5,821 nt of DNA, from contig JAGHCL010000193.1 of NCBI GenBank assembly GCA_021160485.1, positions 1 through 5,821 of the forward strand, given 5' to 3'. The DNA comes from Candidatus Desulfofervidaceae bacterium. Lineage in GTDB: Bacteria; Desulfobacterota; Desulfofervidia; Desulfofervidales; Desulfofervidaceae. Below, piece by piece: positions 5,796 to 5,821 of this stretch (position 1 is its first letter; every line of letters begins with the position of its first letter). Under the pieces are notes generated by a model. It was not told where the DNA came from. It searched no databases and worked only from the letters and a program-made list of their open reading frames with translations. A program made the translations under genes and the position numbers.

Positions 5796-5821
5796 AGTCA
5801 AGCCGCACGGCCTATTAGTAC
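5796..5821 (-). rRNA. rrl: 23S ribosomal RNA, 3' end only
   Basis: The last bases of the window, read on the minus strand, begin GTACTAATAGGCCGTGCGGC and continue TTGACT. From memory this matches the 3' terminus of bacterial 23S rRNA, where E. coli has GTACTAATGAACCGTGAGGC followed by TTAACC. The remainder of the gene lies beyond the right edge. The 3' boundary is set by that comparison and may be off by a few bases. The spacer to the 5S gene (about 5748-5795) is AT-rich and holds nothing recognisable. Confidence 0.85.

Noticed and set aside
1..5821. A novel defence, mobile or multi-gene accessory system
   Set aside because: Every sizeable reading frame belongs to a known housekeeping family. 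There are no transposase, integrase, toxin or CRISPR-like sequences. The unusual points are limited to regulatory layout and non-coding structure.

Overview
This is a compact, AT-leaning bacterial housekeeping window with no mobile element, phage, defence or CRISPR signature that I can see. LptF/LptG-type permeases imply a Gram-negative, LPS-making bacterium. A short (432-residue) ThiC and a ThiD-ThiN fusion in place of ThiE are combinations I associate with anaerobic and thermophilic lineages, including archaea, Thermotogae, some Firmicutes and some deep Desulfobacterota. My best guess is a Desulfobacterota-like or other deep-branching Gram-negative anaerobe. That is an inference, not something the sequence states.

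Layout from left to right. Bases 1-72 hold a nested inverted repeat and a strong Shine-Dalgarno ahead of a 90-residue HU-family nucleoid protein (73-345, +). It is followed by two consecutive hairpins with T-rich tails (359-428). Convergent to it is a two-gene thiamine operon read leftward: thiDN (3101-1767, -) then thiC (1770-472, -), overlapping by ATGA. A 71-bp gap (3102-3172) separates this operon from a divergent pair read rightward, lptF (3173-4288) and lptG (4281-5363), which overlap by 8 bp. A 267-bp non-coding stretch made largely of short degenerate direct repeats follows. After it lies the 3' end of an rRNA operon read leftward: 5S rRNA (5747-5631, -) and the last bases of 23S rRNA at the right edge.

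How the genes work together. ThiC makes the pyrimidine phosphate HMP-P from aminoimidazole ribotide. The ThiD half of ThiDN phosphorylates it to HMP-PP. The ThiN half couples HMP-PP to the thiazole phosphate to give thiamine phosphate. The operon therefore covers the pyrimidine branch plus the joining step; the thiazole branch and ThiL must be elsewhere. LptF and LptG form the inner-membrane core that, with the ATPase LptB, extracts LPS from the inner membrane.

The most interesting points are regulatory and structural. The thiDN promoter is near consensus and positioned so that the mRNA should begin at or next to the ATG, giving a leaderless message with no room for a TPP riboswitch. The 5S rRNA has a 9-nt perfect complement to its own 5' arm just downstream of its 3' end. 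The gap between lptG and the rRNA operon is built from several families of small imperfect repeats.
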